Assembly (NCBI RefSeq): GCF_005080685.1
Contig: NZ_CP039371.1
Location: 62,001-126,000, forward strand
Direction: 5' to 3'
DNA length: 64,000 nucleotides
From: Pseudomonas putida
GTDB lineage: Bacteria > Pseudomonadota > Gammaproteobacteria > Pseudomonadales > Pseudomonadaceae
A program made the translations under genes and the position numbers. Of this stretch, positions 45,193 to 55,061 are shown in pieces. The notes beneath the pieces were generated by a model. That model worked only from the letters and a program-made list of their open reading frames with translations, had not been told where the DNA came from and made no database searches. Each line of letters opens with the position of its first letter. The first letter of the stretch is position 1.

Positions 45193-45314
45193 GTTCGTGT
45201 TGGCGCTGCTCCCTGTCCATTAGTCAGTAGCCATCAAGCCTATTGCCCATTCAGCAAACCTGCCTGGGTCGAGAAAAACCTGATCCAGGCTCTGCCTGGG
45301 AAGGATTTGAAACA

Positions 45315-45599
45315 ATGCATGTACTGACTTTTAGCCAGGCTCGCGCCGATCTGAAGCAGACGATGGATGATGTGTGCCGGGACCATGAGCCCGCAATTAT
45401 CACCCGCCAGCGCGGTGAACCGGTGGTCATGATTTCGCTTGAGGATTACAACGGTATGCAAGAGACCCTTTACCTGTTGGGGTCGTCGGCTAATGCCAAG
45501 CGCTTGCGTGCCTCCATTGATCAGCTGCAGTCGGGTAGAGCTGCTATCCATGAGCTGTCCATCGATGAACATGAAGTCAAAACAGCGCAACAAGACTGA
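45315..45599 (+). CDS. yefM: Antitoxin YefM (Phd/YefM family)
   Basis: This 94-residue antitoxin starts MHVLTFSQARADLKQTMDDVC nine bases after AAGGA. The Phd/YefM fold pattern is clear (EPAIITRQRGEPVVMISLEDYNGMQETLYLL), and the acidic C-terminal tail, which wraps the toxin, ends DEHEVKTAQQD. It neutralises YoeB and represses the operon. It overlaps yoeB by 29 bases, so antitoxin is made first. Confidence 0.92.
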   Translation: MHVLTFSQARADLKQTMDDVCRDHEPAIITRQRGEPVVMISLEDYNGMQETLYLLGSSANAKRLRASIDQLQSGRAAIHELSIDEHEVKTAQQD

Positions 45600-45873
45600 A
45601 GCTCGAAATGCTGTAAGCGTTGCGTTCACTTCGGAAGGTTGGGAAGACTACTGCCACTGGAGAGACGCTGACGCAGGTGTATTTGCAACGATCAATGCAT
45701 TGATCAGGGAATGTCTGCGTACGCCATTCAAAGGCACCGGCAAGCCTGAGCCACTCAAGGGCGACCTTTCAGGATTCTGGTCTCGTCGCATTACTCGCGA
45801 ACATCGTTTGGTCTACCTCTTCGAAGGAGGCCAGATGACGATTTTGCAGTGTCGCTATCACTATGACGATTGA
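45571..45873 (+). CDS. yoeB: Toxin YoeB, ribosome-dependent mRNA endonuclease
   Basis: This YoeB-family toxin cuts mRNA in the ribosomal A site. The protein from the ATG at 45571 has 100 residues, about 16 more than E. coli YoeB because of a basic N-terminal extension (MKSKQRNKTEARNAVS). The conserved core is EGWEDYCHWRDAD, GKPEPLKGDLSGFWSRRI and EHRLVY. The C-terminal RYHYDD holds the catalytic His-Tyr; the conserved Glu and Arg are also present. A start inside the extension cannot be excluded. Confidence 0.9.
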   Translation: MKSKQRNKTEARNAVSVAFTSEGWEDYCHWRDADAGVFATINALIRECLRTPFKGTGKPEPLKGDLSGFWSRRITREHRLVYLFEGGQMTILQCRYHYDD

Positions 45874-45932
45874 TAACACCGCGCGCAGTTCGTTCTTGGG
45901 CCTGGAGCGGGCAACCCGCTCCAGGCGTTATC

Positions 45933-46910
45933 TCAAGGCAGCAGAACCGTAGACCCCACAGTCCTGCGCGCCGACAGTTCAGCCTGCGCCTTGGCCGCCT
46001 CGCTCAACGCATACCGCTGCTGGATATCCACAACCAGTTTCCCACTCCCAATCATCGCAAACAGCTCATCCGCCATCGCCTGGGTGTTCTCGGCATTGTT
46101 GGCGTAGCTCGCCAGGGTCGGCCGGGTCACGTACAGCGAGCCCTTCTGCGCGAGGATACCGAGGTTCACTCCACTGACCGCACCGGAAGCGTTGCCGAAG
46201 CTCACCATCAATCCACGCGGGCGCACGCAGTCCAGCGAGGTCAGCCAGGTATCGGCACCGACGCCGTCGTAGACCACGGCGCATTTCTGGCCGTCGGTCA
46301 GTTCCAGCACCCGCTTGGCCACATCCTCGTGGCTGTAGTCGATGGTTGCCCACGCGCCCAGCGCCTTGGCCCGCTCGGCCTTCTGGGGCGAGCTCACCGT
46401 ACCGATCAGCTTGGCGCCCAGGGCCTTGGCCCATTGGCAGGCCAGCGAACCCACGCCACCGGCGGCGGCATGGAACAGGACGAAGTCGCCCGGCTGCACG
46501 GCGTAGGTCTGCTTGAGCAGGTACTGGGTGGTCAGGCCCTTGAGCATCACCCCTGCTGCCTGCTCGAAGCTGATGTGCTCGGGCAGCTTGACCAGGTTGG
46601 CTTCGGGCAGGGTGTGCAGCTCGCTGTAGGCACCCAGCGGGCCGGTGCCGTAGGCGACGCGGTCACCGACCTTCAGGCGGGTGACGCCCTCGCCCACCGC
46701 CTCGACCACGCCGGCACCCTCGGTGCCCAGCCCGGACGGCAGCGCAGGCGGGGCATAGAGCCCGCTGCGAAAATAGGTGTCGATGAAGTTCAGGCCGATC
46801 GCATGGTTACGCACACGTACCTGCTGCGGCCCTGGGGCCGCGGGTTCGAATTCCACAAGCTGCAGCACTTCTGGGCCGCCATGCTGGCTGAACTGGATAC
46901 GCTTGGCCAT
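45933..46910 (-). CDS. qor: NADPH:quinone oxidoreductase (zeta-crystallin type)
   Basis: This 325-residue zinc-free MDR enzyme reduces quinones with NADPH. The ATG at 46910 has GGAG six bases upstream and gives the family length. It starts MAKRIQFSQHGGPEVLQL, with GLNFIDTYFRSGLY and the nucleotide-binding LFHAAAGGVGSLACQWAKALGA. It is divergent from hemF, an arrangement conserved in Pseudomonas. Confidence 0.93.
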   Translation of the reverse strand: MAKRIQFSQHGGPEVLQLVEFEPAAPGPQQVRVRNHAIGLNFIDTYFRSGLYAPPALPSGLGTEGAGVVEAVGEGVTRLKVGDRVAYGTGPLGAYSELHTLPEANLVKLPEHISFEQAAGVMLKGLTTQYLLKQTYAVQPGDFVLFHAAAGGVGSLACQWAKALGAKLIGTVSSPQKAERAKALGAWATIDYSHEDVAKRVLELTDGQKCAVVYDGVGADTWLTSLDCVRPRGLMVSFGNASGAVSGVNLGILAQKGSLYVTRPTLASYANNAENTQAMADELFAMIGSGKLVVDIQQRYALSEAAKAQAELSARRTVGSTVLLP

Positions 46911-46966
46911 CTCGTACTCCTGTAGTCGGGATCGGGAAAGGCCCTCTATCGGACGCCTTTGCTTGA

Positions 46967-47956
<990 letters not shown>

Positions 47957-47981
47957 GCCTGTGGATAACCGGAGAGCTCCC

Positions 47982-48806
47982 ATGGACCAGTACGTCGTTT
48001 TCGGTAACCCGATTGGCCACAGCAAGTCGCCGTTGATCCACCGGCTGTTCGCCGAACAGACCGGCCAGGACCTGGAGTACACCACCCTGCTGGCGCCGAT
48101 CGACGAGTTCAGCGATTGCGCGCGCGGCTTTTTCAAGCAAGGCAGCGGCGCCAACGTCACCGTGCCGTTCAAGGAAGAAGCCTACCGCCTGTGCGACAGC
48201 CTGGCCCCGCGAGCGCGTCGGGCCGGTGCAGTGAATACCCTGACCCGGCTGGCCGACGGCACCCTGCAAGGCGACAACACCGATGGCGCGGGCCTGGTCC
48301 GCGATCTGACGGTGAACGCAGGGGTGAGCCTGGCCGGCAAGCGCATTCTGATCCTTGGCGCCGGTGGCGCGGTGCGTGGCGTGTTGGAGCCGATCCTGGC
48401 GCATAAGCCGCAGTCGCTGGTGATCGCCAACCGCACGGTGGAAAAGGCCGAGCAACTGGCGCACGAATTCGACGAACTGGGCCCGGTGGTGGCCAGTGGC
48501 TTCGGTTGGTTGCAGGAGCCGGTGGATGTGATCATCAACGCCACTTCGGCGAGCCTCGCTGGCGAGCTGCCGCCGATTGCCGACAGCCTGGTCGAAGCCG
48601 GGCGTACGGTCTGCTACGACATGATGTATGGCAAGGAGCCGACGCCGTTCTGTCAGTGGGCGACCAAGCTGGGCGCGGCCAAGGTGCTCGACGGCCTGGG
48701 CATGCTGGCCGAACAGGCGGCCGAGGCGTTCTTCATCTGGCGCGGCGTGCGCCCAGACACTGCGCCGGTCTTGGCTGAACTGCGCCGACAGCTCGCTCGG
48801 GGCTGA
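47982..48806 (+). CDS. aroE: Shikimate dehydrogenase (NADP+)
   Basis: This 274-residue enzyme reduces 3-dehydroshikimate. The ATG at 47982 follows GGAGAG. The substrate site is [15 protein letters not shown] and [17 protein letters not shown] (catalytic Lys), the NADP motif is [14 protein letters not shown], and [11 protein letters not shown] follows. It is the second gene of the hemF-aroE unit. Confidence 0.95.
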   Translation: MDQYVVFGNPIGHSKSPLIHRLFAEQTGQDLEYTTLLAPIDEFSDCARGFFKQGSGANVTVPFKEEAYRLCDSLAPRARRAGAVNTLTRLADGTLQGDNTDGAGLVRDLTVNAGVSLAGKRILILGAGGAVRGVLEPILAHKPQSLVIANRTVEKAEQLAHEFDELGPVVASGFGWLQEPVDVIINATSASLAGELPPIADSLVEAGRTVCYDMMYGKEPTPFCQWATKLGAAKVLDGLGMLAEQAAEAFFIWRGVRPDTAPVLAELRRQLARG

Positions 48807-48810
48807 GACT

Positions 48811-48856
48811 GCCGGGGCCGCTTCGCGACCCATCGCGGGCACGCCAGCTCCCACAG
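48811..48856. repeat. REP-like element
   Basis: ccggggccgcttcgcgaccc with cgcgggcacgccagctcccac, a degenerate REP unit starting five bases after the aroE stop. Confidence 0.6.
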
Positions 48857-48933
48857 GTACGGCGCAGCCCCCAGCTTTTTGGTTTACCTGCGATAGCAAC
48901 TGTCTTGCTCAATTTCCAAAAGCTGGCGCGATC

Positions 48934-48978
48934 CCTGTAGGCGCTGGCTTGCCTGCGATGGGCTGCAAAGCAGCCCCA
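48934..48978. repeat. REP-like element
   Basis: ctgtaggcgctggcttgcct then gcgatgggctgcaaagcagc, a second unit facing the one at 48811 and located between aroE and the convergent SulP gene. Confidence 0.65.
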
Positions 48979-48990
48979 AGGATTCAAGCT

Positions 48991-50556
48991 TCACTCCTCA
49001 AAGCGGATCGGGCACAGTTCCACCCCTTCCAGCTTCTGCAGTTCCTCGATCACCTGCGGCCTGGCCCGCAGCAAGGTCAGGCTACCTCCCGCGCGCTGTA
49101 GCCTGCGCGCTTCGCGGTGCAACATATCCACACCCGAATAGTCGATGAAGTTCACCTGGCGTGCGTCGATCACCACGTGCGGCCCCTGGCAGCGTTGCAG
49201 GCGCACCTGCAGGTAATGCACGGCGCCGAAGAAGATCGACCCGCCCACACGCAGCAGGTCGGCCTCCCCTTCGCGGCTCTGCTGCACGCGTGGCCGTGAC
49301 GTGCGCTTGAGATAGAAGAACAGCGACGCCAGCACGCCGGCATAGATCGCGGTCTGAAGCTCCAGCAGCAAGGTGGCGGCGGCGGTCAGGGCCATGACCA
49401 GGAATTCCGCACGGCTGACCCGGAACAACGCCCGGATCGCCCGGTGGTCCACCAGCCCCCAGCAGATCAGCAGGATGCTCCCGGCCATGGCCGGAATCGG
49501 CAGGTGGGCGATCAGCCCGGCACCGGCCACGGCGAACAACGCTACCCATAGCGCCGAGAACACACCCGCCATCGGCGAGCGGGCACCGGCGTCGTAGCTC
49601 AGCCCGGAGCGGGTGAAGGAGCCGGACGACAGGTAGCCGGAGAAGAATGCCCCGGCCATGTTCGAGAGCCCTTGGGCACGGATCTCCTGGTCGGCGTCGA
49701 TCAACTGCTCCGAGCGTGCCGACAGCGAACGGGCAATCGACAGGCTGGTCACCAGCCCCAGCATGCCGACCGCCACGGCGCTGGGCAGCAGACGCAGGAT
49801 CAGTTCCACATCCAGCAGCGGCAGGGGGCTGAACGGCGGCAGTTGGCCAATGAACGCCGGCACCCGTGGCACATGGCCAAAGACGCCCGGCAGCAGCCAG
49901 GCCAGCAGGCTGACCAGGACCAGACTTATCAACAGGCTCGGCCAGCGCGGGCGCCAGAGTTTCAGGGATGCGCCGACCCCCACGGTGGCCAGCCCCAGCA
50001 GCAGCGAAGGCAGGTCGATTTCGCCGGCATGGCTGGCCAGGTCTTGCGCGGTTTTCAACGCTGTCGCCTGGCTGGGCAGGTCCAGGCCCAACAGGTTGGG
50101 CAACTGGCCGAGGGCGATGACGATGGCGGCGCCCAGGGTGAAGCCGATCACCACTGAATGGGATACGAAGTTGACCAGTGCGCCGAAGCGCAGGAGCCCG
50201 AGTAACAACTGGAAAATCCCGGCAAGAAATGTCAGCAGCAGTACCAGCGTGACGTAGTCGGCGCTGCCAGCCACGGCCAGGGGGCTGATGCTGGCGTAGA
50301 GCACGATGGAGATCGCAGCGGTAGGGCCGCAAATCAGGTGCCATGACGATCCCCAGAGACAGGCGACCAGTACCGGCACGATGGCCGCGTACAGCCCGAA
50401 TTCGGCGGGCAGACCGGCGATCAGGGCGTAGGCGATGGACTGCGGCAGGGCGAGGATGGCGCCGCTCAAACCCACCAGCAGATCCTGGCGCAGGCTGCGA
50501 CCGGTTTGCCGGGGGAGCCAGGCTAGGAAAGGCAGCAGGTTGTGGAAACGGGGCAT
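48991..50556 (-). CDS. SulP-family anion transporter with STAS domain
   Basis: This 521-residue inner-membrane transporter has its ATG at 50556 with AGGA seven bases upstream. About twelve membrane segments begin after LRQDLLVGLSGAILALPQSIAYA, followed by the SulP motif YGLYAAIVPVL-like FGLYAAIVPVLVACLWG. The C-terminal STAS domain (about residues 420-521) has VVIDARQVNFIDYSGVDMLH. Sulfate is the common substrate, but bicarbonate and organic anions occur in the family. It neighbours choline-sulfate genes, which release sulfate. Confidence 0.88.
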   Translation of the reverse strand: MPRFHNLLPFLAWLPRQTGRSLRQDLLVGLSGAILALPQSIAYALIAGLPAEFGLYAAIVPVLVACLWGSSWHLICGPTAAISIVLYASISPLAVAGSADYVTLVLLLTFLAGIFQLLLGLLRFGALVNFVSHSVVIGFTLGAAIVIALGQLPNLLGLDLPSQATALKTAQDLASHAGEIDLPSLLLGLATVGVGASLKLWRPRWPSLLISLVLVSLLAWLLPGVFGHVPRVPAFIGQLPPFSPLPLLDVELILRLLPSAVAVGMLGLVTSLSIARSLSARSEQLIDADQEIRAQGLSNMAGAFFSGYLSSGSFTRSGLSYDAGARSPMAGVFSALWVALFAVAGAGLIAHLPIPAMAGSILLICWGLVDHRAIRALFRVSRAEFLVMALTAAATLLLELQTAIYAGVLASLFFYLKRTSRPRVQQSREGEADLLRVGGSIFFGAVHYLQVRLQRCQGPHVVIDARQVNFIDYSGVDMLHREARRLQRAGGSLTLLRARPQVIEELQKLEGVELCPIRFEE

Positions 50557-50576
50557 GCATTTTTCCTGGTTCTGAA

Positions 50577-50628
50577 TCGCGGGCGACGGCTTTGCCCTCG
50601 TTTCGCGACGCAAGGCCGCTCCCACCGG
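50577..50628. repeat. REP-like element
   Basis: atcgcgggcgacggctttgc, then cctcgtttcgcgacgcaagg and ccgctcccacc. It lies between choX and the SulP gene. Confidence 0.65.
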
Positions 50629-50686
50629 GTTTTCTACAAACCTGAAGGCCAGCAGTGGGCCTGTGGGGCAGCCTAGCAGACAATCA

Positions 50687-51616
50687 TCACAGCTTGGCTT
50701 TGAGGACCTCGGCTGCATTGCCTCCGGCCTTAGGCGTTACCCCAGCCAGCCAGCCTTCGAGCAGTTGCGGATGCGCCTTCACCCAGGCTTTGGCCGCCTC
50801 GTCGAAGCTGACTTTCTTATCCACGACCTCGGCCATGATGGCGTTTTCCATGTCCAGGGTAAATGTCAGGTTGGCCAGCAACTTGGCCGCGTTCGGGCAG
50901 GCCTGTGGATAACCTTTGCGCGTCAGGGTATAGACCTCTCCCTTGCTGCCGAACCATTTTTCCCCACCTGTCAGGTAATGCATTTTCAGCTTCACGTTCA
51001 TCGGGTGCGGCGTCCAGCCGAGGAAGACGATGAACTGTTGCTTCTTCACCGCCCGCTCCACCTGCGCCAGCATCGCCTGTTCGCTGGACTCCACCAGCTT
51101 CCACTTGCCGAGTTCGAACTCATTGGCGTCGATGATCTGCTTCAGCGACAGGTTCGCCGGAGCGCCGGAACCGATGCCATACAGCTTCTGGTCGAACTGA
51201 TCGGCATGCTTTTGCAGGTCGGCGAAGTCCTTCACACCGGCATTCCACACGTAATCGGGCACTGCCAGGGTGAACTCGGTGCCTTCGAGATTGCGCGACA
51301 GCCGCTGTACATCGCCGTTGGCGATGAACTTGTCATGAAAGCCCTGCTGCGCCGGCATCCAGTTGCCGAGGAACGCATCCACGCGGCCGTCCTTGAGGCC
51401 GCCGTAGATGATTGGCACGGCCAGGTTGTCGATCTTCACCTGGTAGCCCAGGCCTTCGAGCAGCAGGCGGGCGACGGCGTTGGTCGAGGCGATGTCGCTC
51501 CAGCCGGGGTCGGCGAGTTTCACGGTGCTGCATTGTGCGTCGTCGTCGGCGGCCTGGGCGCCGATGGCGCCCAGGCCGAGTACCAGGGTCAATGCGGCGG
51601 TGGCGATGGTGTGCAT
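50687..51616 (-). CDS. choX: Choline-binding periplasmic protein ChoX
   Basis: This 309-residue substrate-binding protein of a choline ABC importer has its start at 51616. The signal peptide ends LGAIGAQAADDDA. The OpuAC fold pattern is clear: KLADPGWSDIASTNAVARLLLEG, FLGNWMPAQQGFHDKF, and FLGWTPHPMNVKLKMHYL, with the aromatic residues that cage the choline headgroup. It is 14 bp downstream of betC. No ABC permease or ATPase gene is beside it here, so these must be encoded elsewhere. Confidence 0.9.
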   Translation of the reverse strand: MHTIATAALTLVLGLGAIGAQAADDDAQCSTVKLADPGWSDIASTNAVARLLLEGLGYQVKIDNLAVPIIYGGLKDGRVDAFLGNWMPAQQGFHDKFIANGDVQRLSRNLEGTEFTLAVPDYVWNAGVKDFADLQKHADQFDQKLYGIGSGAPANLSLKQIIDANEFELGKWKLVESSEQAMLAQVERAVKKQQFIVFLGWTPHPMNVKLKMHYLTGGEKWFGSKGEVYTLTRKGYPQACPNAAKLLANLTFTLDMENAIMAEVVDKKVSFDEAAKAWVKAHPQLLEGWLAGVTPKAGGNAAEVLKAKL

Positions 51617-51630
51617 GGCTGTCTCTCTTC

Positions 51631-53148
51631 TCAATCCATGGATGCGGGCTGTGGATAACGTGCCTTGCGCTCGAGGTCATCGAGATCGATGTGGTTACGC
51701 ATGTACTGGTGGCTGGCGTCCACGAACGGTTGGTGGTCCCAGCTTTTCAGCGTGCCGATGGCCAGGGCCTCGGCCACCAGGCGACGGCGGCGCTGGCTGG
51801 CCAGCACCTGTTGGCGCAGGCTGGGGATGTCCCAGCGTTGCCGCGCCTCGTCGACGAATGCCTGCAGCAGCGCCTGGTGGTCCGGGCTGCCGGTGAGGTT
51901 CTCCCGCTCGTGCGGGTCGTTGCCCAGGTCATAGAGTAGGCATGGGTCGTCCTCGCTGTACACGAACTTGTACGGCCCGCGGCGGATCATCATCAGTGGG
52001 CCGACCGTGCCCTCGGCCATGTATTCGCCGATCACCTCGTCGTGTCCGCCCTGCCCTTGCAGGTGGCCGAGCAGCGAGCGGCCGTCCAGGTGCAGGGCCG
52101 GTTCGACGCTGCCGCCGGCCAGCTCGACCAGGGTCGGCAGCAGGTCGCAGGTCGATACCGAGGCGCTGACCCGGCCTGGGGCGAAGCGCTGGGGCGCATG
52201 CACCAGCAGCGGCACGCGGGCCGACATCTCGAACCAGTGCATCTTGTACCAGAGCCCCCGCTCGCCCAGCATGTCGCCGTGATCGCCGGAGAACACGATC
52301 AGGGTGTCGTCGGCCAGGTCGCACTCCTCCAGGGTCTGCAACAGCTTGCCGATGTTGTCGTCGATGTAGCTGCACGCCCCGAAGTAGGCGCGGCGGGCAT
52401 CACGGATCTTGTCCACGGGCAGCGGCTTGCCCCAGAGGTCATAGACCTTGAGCAGGCGCTGCGAATGGGGGTCGAGTTCGGCCTGGTTGAACTCGGCGCA
52501 CGGCATGGGGATATCCACACCCTCGTAGCGATCCCAGTAGCGCTTGGGAATGGTGTACGGATCGTGCGGGTGGGTCATCGACACGGTCAGGCAGAACGGG
52601 CGTCCGTCGTTGTCGCGGACGTGGTCGTACAGGTACTGGCGCGCCTTGAACACCACTTCCTCGTCGAAATCCAGCTGGTTGGTGCGCACGCAGGGGCCGG
52701 CCTGCAGCACCGACGACATGTTGTGGTACCAGCTCGGGCGCTCGTCCGGTGCATCCCAGTTCACCGCCCAGCCGTAGTCGGCCGGGTAGATGTCGCAGGT
52801 CAAGCGTTCCTCGTAGCCGTGCAGTTGGTCCGGGCCACAGAAATGCATTTTGCCTGAGAGCGCGGTGCGATAGCCCAGGCGGCGCAGGTAGTGTGCATAG
52901 GTGGGCACGTCTGCGGGGAAATCGGCGGCGTTGTCGTAGGCGCCGATGCGGCTGGGCAGTTGGCCGCTGACCAGGGTGAAGCGCGAAGGCGCGCAAAGCG
53001 GGCTGTTGCAGTAGGCCGAATCGAACACCACGGCCTGTTCGGCGAGGCGGCTGAGGTGGGGCATCTGGATCGGCGACGGTGCGTAGATCGGCAGCAGCGG
53101 TGCGGCCATCTGGTCGGCCATGATGAACAGGATATTCGGGCGCGTCAT
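51631..53148 (-). CDS. betC: Choline-sulfatase
   Basis: This 505-residue type I sulfatase hydrolyses choline-O-sulfate to choline and sulfate. I chose the ATG at 53148 (MTRPNILFIMADQMAAPLLP), with GGAAG six bases before it; one at 53160 adds four residues. The sulfatase signature CAPSRF at residue 52 carries the Cys that becomes formylglycine, and metal ligands are in FIMADQ and FSGDHGDMLGE. Its tail matches the BetC C-terminal extension. It forms a unit with choX and is divergent from a LysR gene. Confidence 0.95.
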   Translation of the reverse strand: MTRPNILFIMADQMAAPLLPIYAPSPIQMPHLSRLAEQAVVFDSAYCNSPLCAPSRFTLVSGQLPSRIGAYDNAADFPADVPTYAHYLRRLGYRTALSGKMHFCGPDQLHGYEERLTCDIYPADYGWAVNWDAPDERPSWYHNMSSVLQAGPCVRTNQLDFDEEVVFKARQYLYDHVRDNDGRPFCLTVSMTHPHDPYTIPKRYWDRYEGVDIPMPCAEFNQAELDPHSQRLLKVYDLWGKPLPVDKIRDARRAYFGACSYIDDNIGKLLQTLEECDLADDTLIVFSGDHGDMLGERGLWYKMHWFEMSARVPLLVHAPQRFAPGRVSASVSTCDLLPTLVELAGGSVEPALHLDGRSLLGHLQGQGGHDEVIGEYMAEGTVGPLMMIRRGPYKFVYSEDDPCLLYDLGNDPHERENLTGSPDHQALLQAFVDEARQRWDIPSLRQQVLASQRRRRLVAEALAIGTLKSWDHQPFVDASHQYMRNHIDLDDLERKARYPQPASMD

Positions 53149-53256
53149 GTGGGCTTCCATCGTCGAGGGTTATGCGTTTCGCTTGCTTTTAACGATGAGC
53201 CTGTGGATAACGGGGGTAAAGCCCATGGCGGGCAATGACTGGGATTAGCCACGCTT

Positions 53257-54156
53257 ATGTTTGACCACCTTGCCGAGCTGTCGCTGGAGTCCCTGCGGGT
53301 GTTCGAGGCCGCCGCCCGCTTGCGCGGGTTCACCGCGGCGGCGCTGGAGCTGGGCACCACCCAGCCAGCGGTGAGCCAACAAGTGAAGCGTCTGGAAGCA
53401 CAGTTGGGCACGCGCCTGTTCGATCGGATCTATCGCGGTATCGAACTCACCGAGGCCGGCCAGTTACTGTTCGAGCAGGTGCAGCAAGGCTTGCAGTGCA
53501 TGAATGAAGGCGTTGCCCAGGCCAGTGGCCAGGGCCAGCGTGAAGTGTTGCAGGTGGCCACCGACTTCGCCTTCGCCGCCTTTTGGCTGATGCCGCGGCT
53601 GCAGCGTTTCCACCAGGCTTATCCACAGGTCGACGTGAGCCTGGTGACCAGCGAGCGCACCCAGGCGATGCTGCGCCCGGACATCGACGTGGCAGTGCTG
53701 TTCGGCGATGGCCGGTTTCATCAGGGCGAAAGCCGCTGGCTCTTCGACGAGGAGGTCTTCCCGGTCTGCAGCCCCCGGCTGACTCATGGCAAACCCTTGT
53801 CAGCCGAGGCTTTGCAACGATTGCCCCTGCTCCATTTGCGCCCCGGCCAGGGCACCCGCTGGTTCGATTGGGCGGGCGTGTTTCGTGGCCTTGGCCTGGC
53901 CAGCCCGCCGCCGCCGGGGCAACTGCGGTTCGACAATTACACGCTGTTGATCCAGGCGGCCATTGCCGGGCAGGGCGTGGCGATTGGCTGGGGTCATCTG
54001 GTCGACGGGTTGGTCGAGCAGGGGCTGTTGTGCCGGACCGTGGAAGGCAATCTGCGCTCCTCGCGTGGGTATTACGCGGTGCTGCCGCCGCGCAAGCGGC
54101 GCGGGGCGCTGATTGCGCGGTTCGTGGACTGGCTGGAGCAAGAACGGGGCCTGTGA
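53257..54156 (+). CDS. LysR-family regulator of choline-sulfate use
   Basis: This 299-residue LysR protein of the GcvA-like branch starts MFDHLAELSLESLRVFEAAARLRG, with helix-turn-helix AAALELGTTQPAVSQQVKRLE and a ligand domain with DFAFAAFWLMPRL. It is divergent from betC-choX with about 110 bp between them, where a DnaA box and the regulator sites must lie. A role in activating betC in response to choline or its sulfate is inferred from position. Confidence 0.87.
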   Translation: MFDHLAELSLESLRVFEAAARLRGFTAAALELGTTQPAVSQQVKRLEAQLGTRLFDRIYRGIELTEAGQLLFEQVQQGLQCMNEGVAQASGQGQREVLQVATDFAFAAFWLMPRLQRFHQAYPQVDVSLVTSERTQAMLRPDIDVAVLFGDGRFHQGESRWLFDEEVFPVCSPRLTHGKPLSAEALQRLPLLHLRPGQGTRWFDWAGVFRGLGLASPPPPGQLRFDNYTLLIQAAIAGQGVAIGWGHLVDGLVEQGLLCRTVEGNLRSSRGYYAVLPPRKRRGALIARFVDWLEQERGL

Positions 54157-54251
54157 GGGCTCTTTCGTAGGTGTAGGCCGGAGTTTCGGCATTTTTCACT
54201 GCACCAAGCCTTTGGCCGGTGGTGATGGTTTGACCAGATTCAGGAGTTAAC

Positions 54252-54584
54252 ATGCAATGGATCAAGGGTTATCACGCCCACGTATACTACGACGCAAACA
54301 CCCTCGAACAAGCGCGGGAGTTGTGTGAGGAAGCGGCGCGGCTGTTTCCCGTGACCATGGGGCGCATGCATCAGAAACCGGTGGGGCCGCACCCGGACTG
54401 GAGCTGCCAACTGGCTTTTGCCCCCGAAGTGGTGGGCGTGGTGTTGCCGTGGTTGGCACTGAATCGCAAGGGGCTGGTGGTGTTCCTGCACCCGCTGACC
54501 GGGGATGAGCTGCTGGATCATCGAGATCATGCGATCTGGATGGGGGCAGTGCGGCCTTTGAATCTGTCGATTTTTCAGCCTTGA
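54252..54584 (+). CDS. DOPA 4,5-dioxygenase family protein
   Basis: This 110-residue protein matches the small DOPA 4,5-dioxygenase family of extradiol-type enzymes. The conserved histidines are in KGYHAHVYYDANTLEQA, GRMHQKPVGPHPDWSCQLAF and HPLTGDELLDHRDHAIWMG. Related bacterial proteins open catechol rings such as L-DOPA or caffeate. It stands alone after the LysR gene and ends at a stem-loop. Confidence 0.87.
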   Translation: MQWIKGYHAHVYYDANTLEQARELCEEAARLFPVTMGRMHQKPVGPHPDWSCQLAFAPEVVGVVLPWLALNRKGLVVFLHPLTGDELLDHRDHAIWMGAVRPLNLSIFQP

Positions 54585-54593
54585 GCACGCATT

Positions 54594-54614
54594 GAAGGGC
54601 GCATTGCGCCCTTC
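54594..54614. terminator. Stem-loop between convergent genes
   Basis: GAAGGGCGC and GCGCCCTTC form a perfect nine-base stem around ATT. There is no T-run, so termination strength is uncertain. Confidence 0.5.
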
Positions 54615-54622
54615 ACCACAGG

Positions 54623-54940
54623 TTACGGTTTGAGTGACAAGCTGATACCTCCGTCTCCGCCGTCTTCATAGCGGCAAATCGGAGGGGTGGCATCGGGTGA
54701 CGATTTCGCAGGTTTGAATGCCGCCAAGTCTACTTCTTCAGCATCCGGAGTGAAGCCTGTCCATTCGCCGTCGGCATTTTTTGCCTCGTAGTGATAGCCC
54801 TCGAGGATGATGTCGGTACCACCCTCGGTTTCGTGGACTGTACCTGCCTTTTGTGTGATTTCCTCCACATCTGGGCAAGTGGCAGCGAACGCACCGTTGG
54901 AAATCAGTGCCGCAAGGGTAAAGCCGGCCAGATAGCGCAT
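54623..54940 (-). CDS. DUF3757-like small exported protein
   Basis: This small exported protein has 105 residues. The ATG at 54940 is eight bases from GGAG. The signal peptide MRYLAGFTLAALISNGAFAA is followed by TCPDVEEITQ. Two cysteines remain, TCPD near the N-terminus and PPICRYED near the C-terminus, and probably form a disulfide. It resembles DUF3757 proteins, which are Pseudomonas-rich and of unknown function. It lies between the DOPA dioxygenase-like gene and trpA without clear operon partners. Confidence 0.7.
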   Translation of the reverse strand: MRYLAGFTLAALISNGAFAATCPDVEEITQKAGTVHETEGGTDIILEGYHYEAKNADGEWTGFTPDAEEVDLAAFKPAKSSPDATPPICRYEDGGDGGISLSLKP

Positions 54941-55061
54941 CAAACCCACTCCTTTGGTAAGTTGAAGCCCAAGGATGTGGATCCGGGTTGCAATGCGCTA
55001 CTGGCAAAAATGCCAGTTGCGCCATTCGCAACTGCGCAACCCCGCAACCAGACGGCGCCGT

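Larger units (their letters stand above)
44935..45314. other. Intergenic region before the toxin-antitoxin pair
   Basis: About 380 bp. It holds a half REP (44938-44970), no convincing gene, and the yefM promoter and operator (45165-45192). The leader between the promoter and yefM is about 120 bases. Confidence 0.6.
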
